NCBI GenBank assembly: GCA_008933805.1
Contig: WBUH01000002.1
Span: 215,443 to 279,442 of the forward strand
Reading direction: 5' to 3'
DNA: 64,000 nt
Origin: Bacteroidota bacterium
Lineage (GTDB): Bacteria > Bacteroidota > Bacteroidia > UBA8524
In this document: positions 33,473 to 43,659 of the stretch, one piece after another
Layout: each line of letters opens with the position of its first letter
How positions within the stretch are numbered: position 1 is the stretch's first letter
Notes under the pieces: model-generated
Told to the model about the DNA's origin: nothing
Database searches by the model: none
The model's input: the letters and a program-made list of their open reading frames with translations, nothing else
Program-made: the position numbers and the translations under genes

Positions 33473-36319
33473 ATGAAGAAGTTTTTTAAAATCACAGCCA
33501 TTGTAGTTGTAGTGTTATTGGGTGTTGTTATCGCCCTGCCCTTTATATTTAAGGGTAAAATTGTGGAGTTGGTGAAAAAAGAAGCCAACAAACAACTTAC
33601 CGCCACCGTTGATTTTGATAACGATATATCCCTTAGCCTGTTTAAAAACTTCCCTCAGTTTACTATTGAGCTTAAGAAATTCAGCATTGCAGATAGTACT
33701 GATAGCGATACACTGGTTTCTGTGCAGCGTTTTTCGGCTACCCTGGATGTAATGTCTGTTATATCAGGCGATAAAATTCAGATTAACTCCATTGTGTTGG
33801 ATAATCCCCGTATTTATGCAAAAGTGCGTAAAGACGGTAAAGCCAACTGGGATATAATGAAGCCGAGTACCGATACCGCAACGGCTGCCCCTGCGGATAC
33901 AACTTCATCCTTTAAATTAGGTTTAAAGAAATTTGAAATCATAAACGGACGCATTGTTTATGACGACCAGCAAGGTGGTATTTACAGTGCACTTGAAGGT
34001 TTGAACCATACCCTTAGCGGTGATTTTACCCAAGACCTTTTTACCCTGCAAACCAAAACCGATGCGCAAGCTGTGACGGTAGGTATGGACGGCTTGAATT
34101 ACCTGAACAAGGTGAAAGCCAACCTAAAAGCCGATTTGGAAATGGACATGAAGCAGATGAAGTTTACGTTTAAAGAAAACGAACTTCAACTGAATGAGTT
34201 GTTTGCAGGCTTTGATGGTTTTGTCGCCATGCCTGCCGAGGACATACAAATGGATTTGAAGTTTGCTGCCCGCAAAACCGACTTTAAAAATATTTTATCG
34301 CTGATACCTGCGGTGTACACCAAAGATTTTGCAAACGTTAAAACCTCAGGTAAATTAGGACTTGACGGCAGTTTAAAAGGTATCTATAACGAAAAATCAC
34401 TGCCTGCGTTTATCATCAATTTGGTGATAGATAACGGGATGTTCCAATATCCCGGTATGCCTGCCGATATGCGCAGCATATTTGTGAACCTGAATGTTAC
34501 CAACCCTGACGGGGTAATTGACAACACGGTTATCGACCTGAAAAAATTTGATTTTATATTGGCTAACGAGCCGTTTAGTGCCAGGTTATTGGCTAAAAAT
34601 CCCACTACCGACCCTTATGTAGATATGAACGTAAAGGGTAGGGTAGATTTGGCTCAAGTATCAAAATTGGCACCGCTTGAAAAAGGCACAACCCTTAGTG
34701 GGTTGATTGCTGCCGATATGAGTGCAAAAGGCCGTGTATCAACCCTTGAGAGTGGCAACTATGAAGATTTTAATGCATCGGGTAGTATGACGGCTACTAA
34801 TGTAGTGTATGATACCGACAGCTTGCCCAAAACCACTATTACCAACGCCCAGTTGAATTTTAACCCCAAAACAGTTGAAATGCCTGTTTTTGCGGCGGTG
34901 TTAGGTAACAGCGATGTGAACATGAAAGGCAGCTTGAGCAACTTTTTCAGTTATTTCTTGGGTAATGCTATATTGAAAGGGGAGTTGGATATGCAATCAA
35001 ACTTGTTTGATGCCAACCAATACCTGACAGGAGAAACCAATGGTACTGAAACTCCCGCACCGGCCGATACAGTTCCGCTTACTGTGGTTGAAGTTCCTAA
35101 GAATATTGATTTTACATTAAACTTAGCGGTTAATCGCTTTTTGTACGACAACCTTGAGTTGAAAAACATGGGCGGTATGGCTAAAGTTGCTGATGGTGCT
35201 GTGTTGCTTAACAATGTGCGTACGGATATTTTTGGCGGTAATGTAAAAATGAACGGAAGCTACAGCACCGCTAATCCGTTGAAACCCGAAACCAAGCTGA
35301 ATTTTGCCGTTACAAGCATTGATGCAGGCGAAGCATTTAAATACATGAATACCGTGAAGCAGTTGGCACCCATTGCCCAATACATCAACGGTAAAATATC
35401 AGCCAATTTTGATTTAAACACGCTGTTGGGTGGTGATATGATGCCATTGCTAAGCAGCTTAACCAGTAGTGGTAAATTAGAGATACCCAAGGCTGCACTA
35501 GCAGGTTACCCACCGATGATGAAGCTATCAAACACCTTGAAAGTAGATAAGCTGCAATCGTTGGATTTGAATAAAATACTGCTGATGTTTAGTGTAGAAG
35601 ACGGACGCATAAAGCTGCAACCGTTTAAACTGGCTACCAGTGGTGTAAATATGCTTATTTCAGGCTCGTCTGGATTAGACCAATCGTTGGATTATGATGT
35701 GAAACTGGATATTCCGCGCAGCTTGTTTGGCAGTGGTGCAAATGCAGCGCTTGATAACATGCTTGCCGAGGTAGGTAAAAAGGGAATAGCGCTTAAACCC
35801 AGTGAAATTATTAATGTGAATGCTTTGATAGGTGGTTTCACCACAAATCCTACCATTAAAACCAGCTTAAAGGAGATTGCTAAAAACACCTTGGACGATG
35901 TGAAAGATGCAGCCAAGCAAAAGTTGAACGAAGAAAAGGATAAAGCCATTGACAAGGCAAATGCTGAATTGCAAAAACGTATTGATGCTGCCAAAGCGCA
36001 AGGAGAAAAACTAATTGCCGAGGCTCAAAAGAAAGCGGATGCGCTGAAAGCTGAATCGAGGAAGCAAGCCGATGCAATTTTGGCCGAAGCGAATAAACAA
36101 GCTGACGATAAGGTGAAGTTGGCGGGTAATAATCCGATAGCTAAAGCGGCTGCACAAAAAGTGGCTGATAAATTGAAAGCAGAAGCACGCACCAAAGCAG
36201 ATAAAGCGATTGCCGAAGGCGATGCTAAAGCCGATGGTTTGGTAAACGAAGCCCGCAAGCAGGCCGACCAGTTGGTGAAGGATGCCGAAGCAGGTAAAAA
36301 CTCAACATTGGGAAGGTAA
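33473..36319 (+). CDS. AsmA family membrane-anchored protein
   Basis: 948 residues. One N-terminal transmembrane helix (KKFFKITAIVVVVLLGVVIALPF) is followed by the AsmA N-terminal repeats (NPRIYAKVRKDGKANWDIM) and long beta-rich stretches typical of repeating beta-groove proteins that bridge or act near the envelope. The AsmA C-terminal domain lies at about 560-790. Residues of about 800-948 form an Ala/Lys/Glu-rich coiled coil with repeated KADA/EARKQAD heptads. The role in outer-membrane lipid handling is inferred from relatives in Proteobacteria. It stands alone between two terminators. Confidence 0.9.
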   Translation: MKKFFKITAIVVVVLLGVVIALPFIFKGKIVELVKKEANKQLTATVDFDNDISLSLFKNFPQFTIELKKFSIADSTDSDTLVSVQRFSATLDVMSVISGDKIQINSIVLDNPRIYAKVRKDGKANWDIMKPSTDTATAAPADTTSSFKLGLKKFEIINGRIVYDDQQGGIYSALEGLNHTLSGDFTQDLFTLQTKTDAQAVTVGMDGLNYLNKVKANLKADLEMDMKQMKFTFKENELQLNELFAGFDGFVAMPAEDIQMDLKFAARKTDFKNILSLIPAVYTKDFANVKTSGKLGLDGSLKGIYNEKSLPAFIINLVIDNGMFQYPGMPADMRSIFVNLNVTNPDGVIDNTVIDLKKFDFILANEPFSARLLAKNPTTDPYVDMNVKGRVDLAQVSKLAPLEKGTTLSGLIAADMSAKGRVSTLESGNYEDFNASGSMTATNVVYDTDSLPKTTITNAQLNFNPKTVEMPVFAAVLGNSDVNMKGSLSNFFSYFLGNAILKGELDMQSNLFDANQYLTGETNGTETPAPADTVPLTVVEVPKNIDFTLNLAVNRFLYDNLELKNMGGMAKVADGAVLLNNVRTDIFGGNVKMNGSYSTANPLKPETKLNFAVTSIDAGEAFKYMNTVKQLAPIAQYINGKISANFDLNTLLGGDMMPLLSSLTSSGKLEIPKAALAGYPPMMKLSNTLKVDKLQSLDLNKILLMFSVEDGRIKLQPFKLATSGVNMLISGSSGLDQSLDYDVKLDIPRSLFGSGANAALDNMLAEVGKKGIALKPSEIINVNALIGGFTTNPTIKTSLKEIAKNTLDDVKDAAKQKLNEEKDKAIDKANAELQKRIDAAKAQGEKLIAEAQKKADALKAESRKQADAILAEANKQADDKVKLAGNNPIAKAAAQKVADKLKAEARTKADKAIAEGDAKADGLVNEARKQADQLVKDAEAGKNSTLGR

Positions 36320-36340
36320 TGTAACCACCGATGATAAACA

Positions 36341-36367
36341 AAAAGCCCCGCTGCAAGCGGGGCTTTT
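36341..36367. terminator. Bidirectional terminator after the AsmA gene
   Basis: 12-bp arms AAAAGCCCCGCT and AGCGGGGCTTTT, 3-nt loop, T run on the plus side and A run on the left; shared with the convergent lipoprotein gene. Confidence 0.85.
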
Positions 36368-36393
36368 TTTATGCTGTATAAAGTAGAGCAGGA

Positions 36394-36813
36394 TTATTGC
36401 TTTTGTCCAAAAAAACTAATGTTACCGCTGTTTTGAGTATAAACAATTTGAGGAGGGTTGCTGTTTGCAATCACATAAAAGCTACCATCAAGAGTACCTT
36501 GTTGGTGGTAAATAGAAGTATCGTTTTTAAACACAAACACATCAACAGTTTGCATTTTGGTGTTTTCGGGGCCGGGGGTTATCCTCACTTTAGCATCGCT
36601 AAGTTTAGTTACAGTAACGCTCATGTTTGAAGTTGTACCTTGTCCGTTGGTAACATCACCAATAAACTTTCCGGTAGATTTTGCCCATACATCAACAGTA
36701 GGGTTGTTACCGCCGCCATTATTATTGTTACTGCTGCTATTATCGTCTTTACTGCACGATACAGCACCAAGTGCAAGTGCACCGGCCATTAAGAAAATGT
36801 AAAGCTTTTTCAT
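36394..36813 (-). CDS. Small lipoprotein
   Basis: 139 residues. Lipoprotein signal with lipobox GAVSC (Cys20), then an acidic Asp/Ser/Asn/Gly-rich spacer (KDDNSSSNNNNGGGNNP), the usual Bacteroidota surface-lipoprotein pattern. The roughly 95-residue mature domain (VWAKSTGKFIGDVTNGQG to GNISFFGQKQ) looks like a small beta-barrel or lipocalin-like fold, but no family is recognised. A -7-like CAAAAATG (36851-36858, minus) lies upstream. Confidence 0.75.
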   Translation of the reverse strand: MKKLYIFLMAGALALGAVSCSKDDNSSSNNNNGGGNNPTVDVWAKSTGKFIGDVTNGQGTTSNMSVTVTKLSDAKVRITPGPENTKMQTVDVFVFKNDTSIYHQQGTLDGSFYVIANSNPPQIVYTQNSGNISFFGQKQ

Positions 36814-36918
36814 TTTTACTCTTTAGTTTTTATTAAGATGTTTAATGTCCCAAAAATGTTACCGCAATGTAGTTTTTTTTTGTTTTTGAAGTTGAAAATT
36901 AGTTCAGATGTAAAAAAA

Positions 36919-36947
36919 ATCCCACCTGCGCAAAGCACAGGCGGGAT
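36919..36947 (-). terminator. Terminator of the efflux operon
   Basis: 13-bp stem with two mismatches (ATCCC.CCTG core), loop AAA, followed on the minus strand by a run of eight T. It sits 30 bp past the RND stop. Confidence 0.8.
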
Positions 36948-36976
36948 ATATAACGAAACTAAAAAGGAGGGCTTGG

Positions 36977-39900
36977 TTATTCTGTTACTGAATCTTCAGC
37001 AGCAGTTATTGATGGTTCGTCACTAGACTTCTTTCTAAACCAACGCATTTGTACTTTCTCACTGATAATATACATTACAGGAACTACAAGCAGGGTTAGG
37101 AAAGTTGTAACTATCAAACCGAAAATAATAGTCCACGATAGAGGACCCCAGAACATTGCACTATCTCCACCTATATATATGTGCGGGTGGTATTCGCTCA
37201 ATATGGTAAAGAAGTTAATGTTTATACCCATAGCAAGGGGCACAAGACCCAATACTGTGGTGATTGCAGTTAGCAATACAGGGCGCAAACGGGTACTTCC
37301 TGAAATTGCAACGGTTTCTACTAACTCGTTTATTGGCAAACTCTCATCTTCACTAAGACCTAATTCTTGTTTGCGGCGTTTTATACTTAGGTCGGTAAAG
37401 TCAATCAATACAATCGCGTTGTTTACAGCCACACCGGCCAATGATATAATACCCAAACCGCACATCAGGATTGAGAAATCCATTTGGAAGATACCAAAAC
37501 CCATAAACACACCGATGGTACTAAACAATACCGAAAGCATGATAATAGCGGGGTTGATGATACTGTTGAACTGAGCCACAATAATCAGGAATATAAGCAT
37601 GAACGCTATCATAAATGCACGACCCATAAATTCTGATGATTTGCTTTGCTCTTCTTGCTCACCGGTAAATTTGTAATCGTAGCCGGCAGGCAGTTCAAAT
37701 CCTTCTAGCAAGGCTTTGTATTTAGGTACTATTTCGTTAGCACTGTAACCTTCTTTAACGTTTGAGTAGATAGCAATTACCCTGTCCATGTCTTTACGTT
37801 TTACCGAACCGAAAGTGGTACCGTAATCAACCGTAGCAACTGCCGAAATAGGCACTTGAACAATTTGTCCGTTTGAAGGGTTACGGAACGTAATTAACTG
37901 GTTCATCAAATTGCTACCGTTATAACGTTGGTCGTTTTTCAAGCGCAAGTTGATTGGGAAATCGTCTTCACCTTCTTTAAACTTAGAGACTTCTTTACCA
38001 AAGCTACCTGTACGGATGGTATTAGCAATACTGAAGGTAGAGATTCCGAAACGACGAGCCGCTTCACGGTCAATTTTCACTATCATTTCGGGTTTGCTAT
38101 CTTCAAGGTCGGTTTCAAGTTTATCTACACCGGGTATCTTTTCAGCATCCATATAGGCAAGCATCAAGTTGGTGTATTTAATCAAGGTGTCGTAGTTTTC
38201 ACCACTTACCTCAACGTTAATAGGCTTACCAACCGGGGGGCCGTCACGGTTCTTTTCTACCGAAATATTGGCTTCAGGTATTCCTTGCAAAGCCGCACGT
38301 ACATCTTCAAGCACTTGTGATGTGGTGGCAACACCTTCCATCTTCATACGGTCTTCGGTTTTAATAAACGTAACTGTAATACGCGCTTTGTGTGGCATAG
38401 CACCTTGCTGTACACCCTCGTTAGGGTCAGAGGTACCTTCACCTACTTGTGCCAGCATAGCCTCCACAATTTTCTTATGGGGTTTTAGCACACTGTCAAT
38501 TTTAGTTTCCAATTGCTTGGTAAAAGCATTAGTACGTTCAATATCAGTACCCAATGGCATTTCAACAAACACGTTAAAGTACAAGGGGTCGTTATCGGGG
38601 AAGAACGTAACTTTTACATCGCTTTTTGCAAAGAACATCCAACTGAAAATCATCAGTGCTGTTGTTGAGAAGAAAATGGTTTTGGTGTGAGTGAAACACC
38701 ATTTAGCAACACGCAGGTATAGGTTTTCAAGTTTCACCAAACCGTTGTTTTGGAAACGGATAGACGCAGGTTTAAAGTAATAACGGGTTAGTATGCGCAG
38801 CAATGCCCACAGCAATAACAAGTTACCCAAGGTTAGGCTGCCACCCACAATAAGTAACAAACCGGGTACAATTAATACCACATTGTATATCCAGAATTTA
38901 CGAACGGGAGAACCTTTATCCTCTTCATCTTTTATCATCAGCCTTGAAGTAAGCACAGGGTTTACTACCAGTGCCACAAACAATGAAGCTGAAAGAACGG
39001 TGATGATGGTAATAGGCAAGTATTTCATAAACTCACCAATCAAATCATTCCAGAACAATAGGGGAAGGAAAGCTGCTACCGTAGTAAGGGTTGATGAAAT
39101 AATAGGCCATGCCACTTCACCAATACCATATTTTGATGCATCGTATTTATTAAAACCTTCTTTGGTGTATAAGCGGTAAATGTTTTCAACTACCACAATA
39201 CCGTTATCAACCAACATACCTAAGGCCATGATTAGCGAGAAAAGCACCATCATGTTTAGTGTAGCTCCCATAAAATACAGGATAGCATACCCCAACATCA
39301 TTGATAGCGGAATGGCAATACCTACAAACAACGCATTACGCACACCCATAAAGAACAACAGGATAAGTACTACCAGAATAATACCTGAGATAATACTGTT
39401 TTCAAGGTTGCTTACGTTATCACGGGTTTGGATACTTTGGTCGTTGGTAAGAACCACTTTCATGCCTTTTGGCAGCTTGTTTTTCTGTGCATCTTCAAGG
39501 ATTAGTTTCACCTTGTCGATACCATTCAGAAGGTTCTCACCCGATTTTTTCATAATATCAATTGATACTACGGGGTTTTTATCCAAGCGGGCAAAGCTTT
39601 GAGCTTCTTCAGGGCCAAATTCAACAGTAGCTATATCACGCAGGTACACAATTTTTTGGTTCTCGTCCTTTACAATAATGTTGGCCAAGTCCTTAAAATC
39701 TTTGTATTCACCTGATATACGAATACTGCGGCGGTTAATGTTATCACCGTCTATGCTTTGTATATCACCACCCGACATTGAAATGTTTTCAGATTTGATT
39801 GCATTTTCAATATCGCCGAAGCTGATTTGCATCGCTTCCATTTGGTTTTTATCTACTGATATACGCACCTCTTTGTCAAGCAAACCGCGTATCTCAGCTT

Positions 39901-40450
39901 TAGAAATCTCAGGAAGTTTTTCAAACTCATCTTCTAGGTATTCAGCGTTTTCTTTCAACACATCGTAGCTAAAGTTACCCGATATGTTTACGTTAACAAC
40001 CGGAAACTCAGAGAAGTCCATTTCAAAAATGTTCGGGTCGTTGGGCAAGTCGTTGGGCAAATCGCCTTTAATCTTGTCCACCGCATCTTTCACATCCTGT
40101 AAGGCTTCTTCGGGGGTTATGTCAAGGTCAAATTCAACGATAATAGTTGAGTAATCTTGAATAGAGGTAGAGGTAAATTTTTTGATGCCCTTTAACGATT
40201 TAATTTCTTTTTCGATAGGGCGGGTAACAAGGTTTTCCATATCAGTAGGAGAGTTACCGGGGTAAACTGTTCCTACGTAGATAATTGATTGCTTAATCTC
40301 GGGGAAGCTTTCTTTTGGCATTGCGCCATAGCCTACCCAACCTATTATAGCAATAATAAACACCAACACATAAACGCTGGTTCTATTATTAATAGAGAAG
40401 GTTGAAAGGCCAAACTCTTTTAAGAGCTGTTTATCTTTATCTGTGCTCAT
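36977..40450 (-). CDS. RND efflux transporter permease subunit
   Basis: 1157 residues with the 12-helix, two-porter-domain RND layout: TM1 at about 28-46, first porter domain to about 340, TM2-6 to about 510, a long cytoplasmic loop with two extra helices (about 520-600), second half from about 605. The TM4 proton-relay segment reads GMLVDNGIVVVEN, one Asp followed by Asn where AcrB has two Asp. It is closest to the HAE1/hydrophobe group or a CusA-like group; substrate not readable. Last gene of a tetR-tolC-adaptor-RND operon. Confidence 0.94.
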   Translation of the reverse strand: MSTDKDKQLLKEFGLSTFSINNRTSVYVLVFIIAIIGWVGYGAMPKESFPEIKQSIIYVGTVYPGNSPTDMENLVTRPIEKEIKSLKGIKKFTSTSIQDYSTIIVEFDLDITPEEALQDVKDAVDKIKGDLPNDLPNDPNIFEMDFSEFPVVNVNISGNFSYDVLKENAEYLEDEFEKLPEISKAEIRGLLDKEVRISVDKNQMEAMQISFGDIENAIKSENISMSGGDIQSIDGDNINRRSIRISGEYKDFKDLANIIVKDENQKIVYLRDIATVEFGPEEAQSFARLDKNPVVSIDIMKKSGENLLNGIDKVKLILEDAQKNKLPKGMKVVLTNDQSIQTRDNVSNLENSIISGIILVVLILLFFMGVRNALFVGIAIPLSMMLGYAILYFMGATLNMMVLFSLIMALGMLVDNGIVVVENIYRLYTKEGFNKYDASKYGIGEVAWPIISSTLTTVAAFLPLLFWNDLIGEFMKYLPITIITVLSASLFVALVVNPVLTSRLMIKDEEDKGSPVRKFWIYNVVLIVPGLLLIVGGSLTLGNLLLLWALLRILTRYYFKPASIRFQNNGLVKLENLYLRVAKWCFTHTKTIFFSTTALMIFSWMFFAKSDVKVTFFPDNDPLYFNVFVEMPLGTDIERTNAFTKQLETKIDSVLKPHKKIVEAMLAQVGEGTSDPNEGVQQGAMPHKARITVTFIKTEDRMKMEGVATTSQVLEDVRAALQGIPEANISVEKNRDGPPVGKPINVEVSGENYDTLIKYTNLMLAYMDAEKIPGVDKLETDLEDSKPEMIVKIDREAARRFGISTFSIANTIRTGSFGKEVSKFKEGEDDFPINLRLKNDQRYNGSNLMNQLITFRNPSNGQIVQVPISAVATVDYGTTFGSVKRKDMDRVIAIYSNVKEGYSANEIVPKYKALLEGFELPAGYDYKFTGEQEEQSKSSEFMGRAFMIAFMLIFLIIVAQFNSIINPAIIMLSVLFSTIGVFMGFGIFQMDFSILMCGLGIISLAGVAVNNAIVLIDFTDLSIKRRKQELGLSEDESLPINELVETVAISGSTRLRPVLLTAITTVLGLVPLAMGININFFTILSEYHPHIYIGGDSAMFWGPLSWTIIFGLIVTTFLTLLVVPVMYIISEKVQMRWFRKKSSDEPSITAAEDSVTE

Positions 40451-40477
40451 ACAGTAGTAGTCAGGATTAGAGTTGGA

Positions 40478-41596
40478 TTATTTTACAATTGAAATCAAGG
40501 TACCATCGGCAAGACCTTTTGTATTTTCTGTAACAATACGGTCGCCGGCTACAAGACCTTCAGTAATTTCAGTAAGTGCATTTGCAGTTTGTCCTGCTTT
40601 AATTGCTCTTCTTTTTGCATAGGCTTTGCCACCCTTTTCTTCAACTACATATACAAAACTTCCTGCACCATCTGTACTAATTACATTTGATGGAACAGCT
40701 ATCGCGTTAGGTTTTACATAATCAAAGATGGTAACCATCGACAACAAATTAGGCTTAAGGTTTTGGCTGTTGTTGAAGATGTTTACAGTGATAGCAAATG
40801 TGCGGTTTGCAGGATCGATAACCTGACCTACAGCACCTATTTTAGCGCCCATAGTGTAGTTGATACCGGGGAATTTAAGGTACACTGAGTCGCCAATTTG
40901 TACGGCTGATACATACCTTTCAGATATTTGAGCAGTAACTTTAAGCTGGTTGTTGTTTACCACACGGGCTACAAGCATGCCGGGCATAATGTTTTCGCCA
41001 TTGTTTATCATTACATCATCTACCACACCGCTTACTGGTGAAGTGATATTGTATTTGGCATATTGGCTGCGCAATGTTTCAAGTTGTTTTTTCAAAGCAT
41101 CGCGTTGGTTTTCAGCTTGCAACAATTGCATTTCAGTACCTACGTTTTGGTCGCGCAAGGCTTTTTGTTTTTTGTAGGTAATCTCAGCCAGTTTCAAAGC
41201 GTTTTCAACTTCTTGTATAGAGTTAGCAGTAATATCACCGTTCACACGGGCAATTAACTGGCCTTCGCTCACTTTTTGGCCTTCTTTTACTAATACATCT
41301 ACTACACGTCCGGCTACTTCGCTACCTACAATCACATTCTTATCGCTTTCTACTACACCTTGCATTTCTACAGGGCGTTTAAAGGTAGTAGCAGCAAGTG
41401 GTTGTATTTTTACAGGCACCGCTACATCAGCAGCACTGGTTTTTGATGAAAGTTCTTTTTCAAGGTCTTCAATTTTTTTGCCCAAGTCGGCATATTCAGC
41501 TTTCATTGCATCAAGCTGCTTTTGCTTGTCGGTTTCTTGTTTTCCGCATGATATGGCCAATATTGCTACAAGGGCCAATGCTATAATATTTTTCAT
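40478..41596 (-). CDS. RND periplasmic adaptor (membrane fusion) lipoprotein
   Basis: 372 residues. Lipobox AILAISC (Cys17). A short coiled coil (about 20-55, KQKQLDAMKAEYADLGKKIEDLEKEL) is followed by the lipoyl half (VEGQKVSEGQLIARV), a hairpin (about 140-190), the other lipoyl half (YNITSPVSGVVDDVMINNGE) and beta-barrel/membrane-proximal domains. It bridges the permease to the TolC-like channel. 27 bp from the RND gene. Confidence 0.94.
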   Translation of the reverse strand: MKNIIALALVAILAISCGKQETDKQKQLDAMKAEYADLGKKIEDLEKELSSKTSAADVAVPVKIQPLAATTFKRPVEMQGVVESDKNVIVGSEVAGRVVDVLVKEGQKVSEGQLIARVNGDITANSIQEVENALKLAEITYKKQKALRDQNVGTEMQLLQAENQRDALKKQLETLRSQYAKYNITSPVSGVVDDVMINNGENIMPGMLVARVVNNNQLKVTAQISERYVSAVQIGDSVYLKFPGINYTMGAKIGAVGQVIDPANRTFAITVNIFNNSQNLKPNLLSMVTIFDYVKPNAIAVPSNVISTDGAGSFVYVVEEKGGKAYAKRRAIKAGQTANALTEITEGLVAGDRIVTENTKGLADGTLISIVK

Positions 41597-41639
41597 TTGT
41601 GTTAGTGATTTGGTGAAATTGTTTTATAGTTTGTTTTGT

Positions 41640-43013
41640 TTATTCAAGTATTTTACCCCCTGTAGCCTTGCGGTATTCAAGTTCAGATACCATCAGTTCG
41701 TAAAGGGCTATTAAAAGGTTCGTTTCAGTTGTATTGCTTTCAGTTTCAGCAGTTGTGTACTCTAGTGATGTACCTAAACCTTCCTGAAGTTTAATTTTGG
41801 CAATGCGTTTAATTTCAGTGGCCAACTCCATGTTTTTCTTTTGCAGGTTATAGCTTTCAAGAGCGCGCAAGTACGATGTACGGGCTGTAAATACCTCGTT
41901 TTGGTACGATTGCTCAAACTGGGTTTTAGTAATTTGATATTGTTGCAACCTTAAATCGGCTTGTTGTATAAACGAACGCTGCCTGAAACCTGTGAAAATG
42001 GGTACGTGCAAAGTAAGACCCCATGAAGTACCGGGAAACCAAGGGTTGCCCAACTGGCTCAACTCACCTTTGCTGGCAAATGTGTTTTGTTGGTGGCTGA
42101 TAAAACCATTTAACGTAGGGTAGTAGCCTACCTGATAACGGCGTTTATCCAATATGCCTAACTTAATTTGTTGTTCAAGTATTTTATACTCGGGGCGGGC
42201 GCTAATGTTACCATTTGCATCTACGTTCAACACCTTCATTTTGGCTTCAAGGGTTTCGCTGGTTTCAGTAAGCTGGATGTCTTTGCTCATATCAAAACCC
42301 ATTTGAAGTTTTAATACATTCAACATCACTTTACGTTGGTCTTCTAACCTTGCTTTTTGTATTGCAAGATTTGAGCGTGAAAGCGCAATACGGGTAGTAT
42401 CAACCGCTTCTGCAAAACCTTGTATTGCCATGGCGCTCATGGTAAACAACGTTGAATCAAGACTACGCAAGCTGGCAGATAATTGCTCAATACGTTCATC
42501 AGCCATTAGCACTGAGTAGTAGGCCTTAATGGTGTTTATTTCTATCTCAATCTCAGTTTGTTGAGTAGCCAATGTGCTCATTTCAACATACTCTTGAGCC
42601 GCTTTTACACCTAAGAAATAGGTACCGTCAAAAATCAACTGGTTTAGTTGGCCATTCACAGTTAATGAGTTGGCTAAACCAAATTGAGCATTGATGTACT
42701 CTGGGCCGCGAGGCGAGCCGGGAGGCAACGCATCGTTTATAAAGTTGGGAAGCCTTTGGGTAGCTATTTGTATGTTGTTGGTATAGCTGGCTCCTGCACT
42801 TATTTGTGGCAACCCGCTAGCCAAAATTTCTTTTACCTTTTGGTTAGAAAGTTTTTCATCAATGCGGGTTTTTTGTAACGAAAGGTTGTTTTTCTTGGCG
42901 TATTCAACCGCCTCCTTAATCGAAAACTTGGTGGCCTCCTGCGCATTGGCGGGCAGGTATAGGCCCGCAACAACCGCAAGCGCTACCAAAAGCCGTATTA
43001 GTCTTATTTTCAT
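41640..43013 (-). CDS. TolC family outer membrane efflux protein
   Basis: 457 residues. Signal peptide (MKIRLIRLLVALAVVAGLYLPANAQ). Two long repeats of coiled-coil helices with outer-membrane strands (SLTVNGQLNQLIFDGTYFLG and GLTLHVPIFTGFRQRSFIQQA). Exit duct of the tripartite pump. It follows the tetR gene by 6 bp and precedes the adaptor gene by 43 bp. Confidence 0.93.
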   Translation of the reverse strand: MKIRLIRLLVALAVVAGLYLPANAQEATKFSIKEAVEYAKKNNLSLQKTRIDEKLSNQKVKEILASGLPQISAGASYTNNIQIATQRLPNFINDALPPGSPRGPEYINAQFGLANSLTVNGQLNQLIFDGTYFLGVKAAQEYVEMSTLATQQTEIEIEINTIKAYYSVLMADERIEQLSASLRSLDSTLFTMSAMAIQGFAEAVDTTRIALSRSNLAIQKARLEDQRKVMLNVLKLQMGFDMSKDIQLTETSETLEAKMKVLNVDANGNISARPEYKILEQQIKLGILDKRRYQVGYYPTLNGFISHQQNTFASKGELSQLGNPWFPGTSWGLTLHVPIFTGFRQRSFIQQADLRLQQYQITKTQFEQSYQNEVFTARTSYLRALESYNLQKKNMELATEIKRIAKIKLQEGLGTSLEYTTAETESNTTETNLLIALYELMVSELEYRKATGGKILE

Positions 43014-43019
43014 AGTTAA

Positions 43020-43625
43020 TTATATTTTGTTGTATTGTTTGTTTAAATATTCAATGCCTTTTGGGGTTGCAATGCCGTGAATGTGGTAGTTTAGCATGGA
43101 TTTCACCACCTCTTCAAACTTAAATTTGTCGCGTGGAAAGTAAGGGCTTTCAAGCACTGCGTCGGCCATAACCATATAAAGACGGGGAATGATTTTAGTA
43201 TCTACATCGGGGCGGTAGTAACCTTCTTTAATACCACGCACCATATTGCTTTCAAGCTGTTCGGATATGCAAGCCAATTTGTATTCGCCCAGTTTCTGAA
43301 ATGCGCCCGAATGGTATTTACGCAAATCAAACATCAAGGCAGGGCTGGTATCTTTTAATTGCTGGCAAAAAAAGTCGCCAATGGCCAACATAGCGTCAAT
43401 GGGATTTTTGTTATCCTCGCCAAGTACTTCGCAGGTATGTCGGTGGCGTTGCAGATAAAACTCTAAGGTTTTTTCAACCAAATCGTTTTTATCATTCACA
43501 AACTGGTATAAAGTTTTTTTGCTTATACCTAGCTCACGAGCAACGTCGTCCATCGTGATACTCTTTATTCCGTACCGCGAGAAAAGGTTTTCGCTCCCTT
43601 CTAATATTTTAAGTAGTAATTGCAA
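43020..43625 (-). CDS. TetR/AcrR family regulator of the efflux operon
   Basis: 201 residues from a TTG at 43625 (MQLLLKILEGSENLFSRYG). An ATG 27 codons upstream exists, but the -7 element lies between them, and the intervening sequence (an aromatic-rich run) has no counterpart in TetR proteins. The helix-turn-helix is KSITMDDVARELGISKKTLYQFVNDKNDLVEKTL; the C-terminal ligand domain is variable. First gene of the pump operon, hence probably autoregulatory. Confidence 0.88.
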   Translation of the reverse strand: MQLLLKILEGSENLFSRYGIKSITMDDVARELGISKKTLYQFVNDKNDLVEKTLEFYLQRHRHTCEVLGEDNKNPIDAMLAIGDFFCQQLKDTSPALMFDLRKYHSGAFQKLGEYKLACISEQLESNMVRGIKEGYYRPDVDTKIIPRLYMVMADAVLESPYFPRDKFKFEEVVKSMLNYHIHGIATPKGIEYLNKQYNKI

Positions 43626-43633
43626 AACGGTGG

Positions 43634-43641
43634 CAAAGGTA
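43634..43641 (-). promoter_or_regulatory. -7 element of the tetR-efflux operon
   Basis: TACCTTTG on the minus strand, 8 nt before the TTG start. It decides the start of the TetR protein. Confidence 0.6.
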
Positions 43642-43659
43642 AAAAAAGAATAAACGTAA

